Part shown: piece by piece, positions 5,588 through 9,458 of the stretch
How the letters are laid out: each line of letters begins with the position of its first letter
Numbering within the stretch: the first letter of the stretch is position 1
NCBI GenBank assembly: GCA_902475415.1
Contig: CABRZK010000079.1
Location: 1 to 9,458 of the forward strand
DNA length: 9,458 nucleotides
Direction: 5' to 3'
Origin: an uncultured Eubacterium sp.
Lineage (GTDB): Bacteria; Bacillota; Clostridia; Lachnospirales; Lachnospiraceae
The notes under the pieces: generated by a model
What the model was told of the DNA's origin: nothing
What the model saw: only the letters and a program-made list of their open reading frames with translations
Database searches by the model: none
Translations under genes and position numbers: made by a program

Positions 5588-7048
5588 TTAGTTATTATCT
5601 CCAGATGTATCACTTGATGTCGTATTGCCTCCATCTGTCTGTCCATCAGTGTTGCCACTTTCATCCGAAACGGTTACGCCACGGCTCTGCATGTCATCGA
5701 TCATTTCTTTACAGGTGTTGCGTACGCTGGAGGAATTTGTTTTTTCTCTTGCAATCTGGAACCATTTTAAAGCATTACTTTCATCTTTCTGGTAATTGTA
5801 AGCAAAAGCAAGGTAGTATGCTGCTTTTCCTTCCTGGTAGCCTTCATCTGTTTTTACGATGGATTCCAGTTTTGTGATTGCTTCACTGTAGTTTTTCTGC
5901 TCATACAGATTCAGCGCATCATTCATATCTGCTTCCAGCATTGCACTCTGTACATCGATCAGCATGTTATCGTAAATCTGCTGTGCATTTTCGCTGAGAA
6001 GATCACGGTTTACTTTGGACAGGTTTTCTCCTGCCTCCACATGCTTGTCATCTGCATAAGAAACATACGCATTCAGCAGATCTTCATAAGACTGATTTTT
6101 CTGATCTGCAGAGCTGGTTGCTGTCTGCGCATCTTCTACTGTCTTTTTCAGATTTGAGATTTCATCTTCGAGACTCTTGATACTCTGTTCTCGCGTTGCA
6201 ATGGTCTCATTTGCTTTGACCAGCTGAGATGCCGCATTGGTGTTGGCGTTTTTACGGATTCCCGGTACGATCAGGAAGCAGACCACTGCAATTCCGATGG
6301 CTGCGCCAACCAGAAGGTTTACAACAGTCAGCACTGCTGTATTATCTGTAAATTTTGCCGGACGGATGATCAGATCGTTTCCGCTCTGGTAGCTGACGGT
6401 ATCTTTCTCTTTTGGTTTTACTTTTCCGTTTGCTTTCAGATGCAGATGGCATTCTTTTTTGTAACGCATGGTATTAGCATCACCGGCATCGATTTTTTCT
6501 GCATTTTTTAATGCACGCAAAGCCAGATCATAGCGTTCTTCTTTCATGTATAATAATGCCAGCAGCTGATGTCCTTTGACCATTTTCGGATTCAGGGCAA
6601 GTACTTTTTTCAACTGGATCAGTGCCAGATCTGTATTGCCTTCTCTGCAATAGGTCAATGACTGATTGAACTTTTTGATTGTCTGTGACAATGTCTCCAG
6701 ACGGGCAGAACTTTTCTGAATATCTGCCAGATACTCATTGGCCGGGTTGTCTTCACCCTGCAGGCTTTTGCTGATAATCCATTCGCTTAACGCCTTTACG
6801 ATCTCACCCATTTCAAAGTAAACCAGTCCCAGCAGGTTGCGGGCCTGAATATTCATTTTGTTATAACGAAGACTCATCTTCAGATGTTCGACTGCTCCGC
6901 TTAAATCCCGGACCTGCGCACGCTCCAGTCCGTCATTGTAAAGCTTGTTGGAAATGCTTACGATTTTTTTCCAGACTTTTACATCTGCTTCGCAGCTCGG
7001 ACAGGTATCCATGGAATCCAGATGAGCACCACAATAATAACAGTTCAT
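5588..7048 (-). CDS. Zinc-ribbon TPR membrane protein, function unknown
   Basis: The 486-residue product starts with a small zinc ribbon, C3-x2-C6 and C16-x2-C19. Helical tetratricopeptide-like repeats follow at about 33-93 and 120-200, with recognisable LL.L.Y.....Y..AL patterns. A basic linker leads to one membrane span at about 237-263. After it come a coiled coil (about 273-308), a second TPR-like set (about 325-440) and a Gly/Asp/Ser/Thr-rich tail. There is no signal peptide, so I infer zinc ribbon and first TPRs in the cytoplasm and the C-terminal half outside. The start has GGAGG 6 nt upstream, and the gene begins 10 bp after the small ORF stop, so it is co-transcribed with folC. TPRs on both sides suggest a scaffold for an envelope complex. 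I do not recognise a named family, and no enzymatic motif is visible. Confidence 0.85.
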   Translation of the reverse strand: MNCYYCGAHLDSMDTCPSCEADVKVWKKIVSISNKLYNDGLERAQVRDLSGAVEHLKMSLRYNKMNIQARNLLGLVYFEMGEIVKALSEWIISKSLQGEDNPANEYLADIQKSSARLETLSQTIKKFNQSLTYCREGNTDLALIQLKKVLALNPKMVKGHQLLALLYMKEERYDLALRALKNAEKIDAGDANTMRYKKECHLHLKANGKVKPKEKDTVSYQSGNDLIIRPAKFTDNTAVLTVVNLLVGAAIGIAVVCFLIVPGIRKNANTNAASQLVKANETIATREQSIKSLEDEISNLKKTVEDAQTATSSADQKNQSYEDLLNAYVSYADDKHVEAGENLSKVNRDLLSENAQQIYDNMLIDVQSAMLEADMNDALNLYEQKNYSEAITKLESIVKTDEGYQEGKAAYYLAFAYNYQKDESNALKWFQIAREKTNSSSVRNTCKEMIDDMQSRGVTVSDESGNTDGQTDGGNTTSSDTSGDNN

Positions 7049-7058
7049 ATGTGCCCTC

Positions 7059-7196
7059 CTATCTTCTGCTTTCCTTCAACATTTCCTGTAAAATATCCAT
7101 CATGTCTGTCAGATCACGGTTGTAGATGGAATCTTCTGCTTCTTCAATCTCCATACTTGGCTCAAATTTCTTTAATTCTTCTTCAAAATCAATCAT
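7059..7196 (-). CDS. Small acidic protein of 45 residues, unknown function
   Basis: Reading MIDFEEELKKFEPSMEIEEA from the ATG at 7196, the frame continues to a TAG at 7059-7061. The product is rich in Glu and Asp and probably helical, with an amphipathic C-terminal half (DLTDMMDILQEMLKES) ending in two arginines. There is no membrane segment or cysteine. The start overlaps the last 8 bp of folC, typical of translational coupling, and AAGGAGAACTGTGATG places a ribosome site within the folC end. The next gene follows after 10 bp. Tight packing, a ribosome site and coding-like composition make it likely real although it is short. I do not know its function; a small adaptor of the downstream TPR protein is a guess from position. 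Confidence 0.75.
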   Translation of the reverse strand: MIDFEEELKKFEPSMEIEEAEDSIYNRDLTDMMDILQEMLKESRR

Positions 7197-8520
7197 CACA
7201 GTTCTCCTTCCATGCTTCCAGCAATGCACCGATAAAGTAGAGAGAGCCTGTACAGAACAGCTTCTGTCCCGGCTTTTTCTTTCTGCACATTGCTTTCAGT
7301 GCTTCCCGGTAATCCGCATATCCGGTCACCGGTCTGTCTGTATCTTCTTTAAATAGTTTTTGTAATTTTTCAAAAGATATGCCACGTTCATTCGGAATCG
7401 TTGTAACCGCCATCTCCTCCCAGGAAATATCGGCTGTCAGCATATCAATTGACGTACTGTAATCCTTTTCTTTTACCATGGAAAACAGCAGAAATGGACG
7501 ATATGCATCTTCGGAAGTCAGTCTGGCTGCTGCCTCGATAAATTTTGATATTCCGGAAGTGTTGTGTGCTCCGTCAAAATAAATCTCCGGTGCAATTTCC
7601 TGCATTCTTCCCGGCCAGACAGCATGCAGCATGCCTTCGTGCAGTTTCTGCTCTGTGTCCGGAAGTCCAAATTCCATCGGGTACTGATGCTGCAGGATAC
7701 GCATTGCCAGAATCGCCAGTGCTGCGTTTTCTGCCTGATAAGCGGCAGAGCCCGGAATCGTCCATCTTGTTTCCTTATCATACGCAGTTGAAAGAGAAAA
7801 ATCAATAAAATTATTATTAAATTCCAGAATCTGGAACATTTTTTGTTCCAGTCCGGTACATGGGCTGTCTAATTCACGGGCATGGGCTGTGATCACAGCT
7901 GCTGCCTCAGGATCATTTGCGTCATAGATGACGGGTATGCCCGTTTTGATGATACCGGCTTTTTCCCCGGCTATCTGTGTGATCGTGTCTCCAAGGATTT
8001 CGGTATGTTCAAGACTTATGGAAGTAATAATGCTCAGAATCGGATGTGCATAACTGTTGGTCGCATCCAGTCTGCCTCCCAGTCCGGTCTCCAGAACGAT
8101 ATACTCCACCTGCGCCGCTTCGAATATTACCATGCCCATGGCAAAAATAAACTCGAAAAATGTCGGATAGCCAAATCTTTTTTTTTCCATCTCTTCTGCG
8201 GCCTGTTTTACCTTTGTATAGGCAGATAAAAAATGTTCTTCGCTACAAAGTGTTCCATTTAGCTGAAAGCGTTCCCGCACGTCAACCAGGTGAGGAGAGG
8301 TAAACAGTCCCACTGTTTTTCCCTCAGAAAGCAACATATGGTAAAGGAAGCAGCAGACGCTTCCTTTACCATTACTTCCTGCCACATGAATGACTTTGCA
8401 GTGATCACCGGGATTGCCCAGCAGTTCCATCAGGTGAACCGTATGGTCCAGACTGTGCTTTTTGGTAAACTTCGGAATCTCATACAGAAATTCCACTGCC
8501 TGTTTCATGTTCTCATTCAT
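7189..8520 (-). CDS. folC: Folylpolyglutamate synthase / dihydrofolate synthase FolC
   Basis: FolC adds glutamate to folates with ATP in the cytoplasm; many bacterial forms also make dihydrofolate from dihydropteroate. The 443 residues match the usual length. Motifs in order: the P-loop HVAGSNGKGS (45-54, Ser where Thr is commoner), TSPHLVDVRERF (74-85), YPTFFEF (118-124), ETGLGGRLDATN (144-155), the HTEILG and EKAGIIK segment (172-192, with the Mur-ligase-type lysine), and WPGRMQEI followed by FDGAHN in the C-terminal domain. Which of the two activities it has cannot be read here. The ATG lies one base after the valS stop and lacks a clear ribosome site, so translation probably depends on coupling; the ATG four codons later is an alternative start. 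valS-folC is a common Firmicute pair. Confidence 0.95.
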   Translation of the reverse strand: MNENMKQAVEFLYEIPKFTKKHSLDHTVHLMELLGNPGDHCKVIHVAGSNGKGSVCCFLYHMLLSEGKTVGLFTSPHLVDVRERFQLNGTLCSEEHFLSAYTKVKQAAEEMEKKRFGYPTFFEFIFAMGMVIFEAAQVEYIVLETGLGGRLDATNSYAHPILSIITSISLEHTEILGDTITQIAGEKAGIIKTGIPVIYDANDPEAAAVITAHARELDSPCTGLEQKMFQILEFNNNFIDFSLSTAYDKETRWTIPGSAAYQAENAALAILAMRILQHQYPMEFGLPDTEQKLHEGMLHAVWPGRMQEIAPEIYFDGAHNTSGISKFIEAAARLTSEDAYRPFLLFSMVKEKDYSTSIDMLTADISWEEMAVTTIPNERGISFEKLQKLFKEDTDRPVTGYADYREALKAMCRKKKPGQKLFCTGSLYFIGALLEAWKENCDD

Positions 8521-8521
8521 A

Positions 8522-9458
8522 TTATTTTAACTGTGCCAGACGATTTTCCACGTCTTCCATCATCTGTTTGTATTTCTCAAGTTTTGCTTTTTCCTCATCT
8601 ACTTTTGACTGAGGTGCTTTGCTTAAGAATTTTTCATTGCTTAACATGCCGTTGGAACGTGCCAGCTCTTTTGCAAGTTTTGCTTTCTCTTTCTCCAGAC
8701 GTTCCCTCTCTTTTGCCATGTCTACCAGTTCCTCTAACGGAATGTATACAACGGCATTCGGAATAACGACAGATACTGCATCTTCCGGAATTCCGGCTTT
8801 ATCAGCCTGTACAAGGATCTCACTTGCAGAAATCAGATGTCCGAATCTGTCTACATTTTCCTCAAACATCTTACGCAGTGAGGAATCTGCAGAAACAATG
8901 AAGTATTTTGCTTTTCTGCTTGGTGGAACGTTCATCTCGGAACGGGTATTACGAACACCTTTTACCAGTTCTTTGATTTTTTCCACTGCTGCTTCTGCAA
9001 CCGGGAATACCCAGTCTTCTCTGAATTCCGGCCACGGAGCAAGCATAATGGTCTCCTCTTCCGGACAAAGAGTGCAGAAGATTTCCTCTGTGATAAATGG
9101 CATATACGGATGCAGCATCTTTAATGCATTGGTCAGTACGGTTTTCAGGACCCAGAGTGCTGCATTGGCAGCTTTCGGATCTTCCTCTTTTTTGTACAGA
9201 CGTACTTTTGCAATCTCAATATACCAGTCACAGAACTCTTCCCAGATAAAGTCATATACTTTCTGAACAGCGATTCCAAGCTCGTATTTATCCATGTTCT
9301 CTGTCACGTCTTTTGCCAGAGTATTTACTTTGGATAAGATCCAGCGGTCTACCGGAAGCAGATCATCCAATTCCGGTTTGGTCGGCTGCTCATCGCCAAG
9401 GTTCATCATAATGAAACGGGATGCATTCCATACTTTGTTTGCGAAGTTACGGCTGGCT
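8522..9458 (-). CDS. valS: Valyl-tRNA synthetase, C-terminal part (5' end outside window)
   Basis: ValS charges tRNA-Val and edits mischarged threonine. The 311 residues present begin with RNFANKVWNASRF, the strand-helix junction after the catalytic core that is characteristic of ValS. The anticodon-binding helical domain follows (HPYMPFITEEIF, MLAPWPEF), then the NTRSEMNVPPSRKA segment and the C-terminal coiled-coil arm (about the last 65 residues, rich in Lys, Glu and Ala) that contacts tRNA. The HIGH and KMSKS motifs and the editing domain lie beyond the right edge. The frame continues open to the edge, so the Met codon at 9409 is internal and not the start. It is the first gene seen of the valS-folC-small ORF-TPR operon. 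Confidence 0.97.
   Translation of the reverse strand, partial: ASRNFANKVWNASRFIMMNLGDEQPTKPELDDLLPVDRWILSKVNTLAKDVTENMDKYELGIAVQKVYDFIWEEFCDWYIEIAKVRLYKKEEDPKAANAALWVLKTVLTNALKMLHPYMPFITEEIFCTLCPEEETIMLAPWPEFREDWVFPVAEAAVEKIKELVKGVRNTRSEMNVPPSRKAKYFIVSADSSLRKMFEENVDRFGHLISASEILVQADKAGIPEDAVSVVIPNAVVYIPLEELVDMAKERERLEKEKAKLAKELARSNGMLSNEKFLSKAPQSKVDEEKAKLEKYKQMMEDVENRLAQLK

Noticed and set aside
8619..9266. 215-codon open frame on the plus strand
   Set aside because: It is antisense to valS, has Ser/Phe-rich composition typical of a shadow frame, and lacks a ribosome site or family features.

Overview
The window looks like a chromosomal stretch of a spore-forming Firmicute, most likely a gut Lachnospiraceae (Blautia/Ruminococcus/Dorea-like). 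Moderate GC, an intact spoIIA operon, strong AGGAG-type ribosome sites and a lipoprotein ApbE all fit; the genus is a guess. Every gene I can support lies on the minus strand, so transcription runs from the right edge to the left edge. No tRNA, rRNA, CRISPR array, insertion sequence or phage gene is visible.

Right block (9458 to 5588): the 3' part of valS, then folC one base later, then an unannotated-looking 45-residue acidic protein that overlaps the folC stop by 8 bp, then a 486-residue membrane protein with an N-terminal zinc ribbon, TPR repeats, one membrane span and a coiled coil. The spacing suggests one operon, closed by a long nested hairpin with a T-tract (about 5395-5474).

Middle block (5587 to 3523): a 502-bp intergenic region full of dyads, including a 121-bp element with 28-bp near-perfect inverted ends, then spoIIAA-spoIIAB-sigF. 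These encode the forespore sigma factor, its anti-sigma kinase and the anti-anti-sigma factor.

Left block (3464 to 1): a clear sigma-A-type promoter carrying two identical-pattern TTAG-N6-CTAA dyads 22 bp apart, then a lipoprotein ApbE (FMN transferase), a Gx/EetB-type membrane protein, a 66-bp terminator-like hairpin, and a membrane-anchored protein with three tandem FMN-binding domains. Each domain carries an SGAT flavinylation motif. The last gene runs off the left edge. Together these form a flavinylation module resembling the flavin-based extracellular electron transfer systems described in Listeria: ApbE attaches FMN to the three-domain protein outside the cell, and the Gx protein probably works in the membrane to feed electrons to it. 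The NusG-II partner (EetA) and the NADH dehydrogenase (Ndh2) are not in this window. This module with its twin-operator promoter is the most interesting content here.
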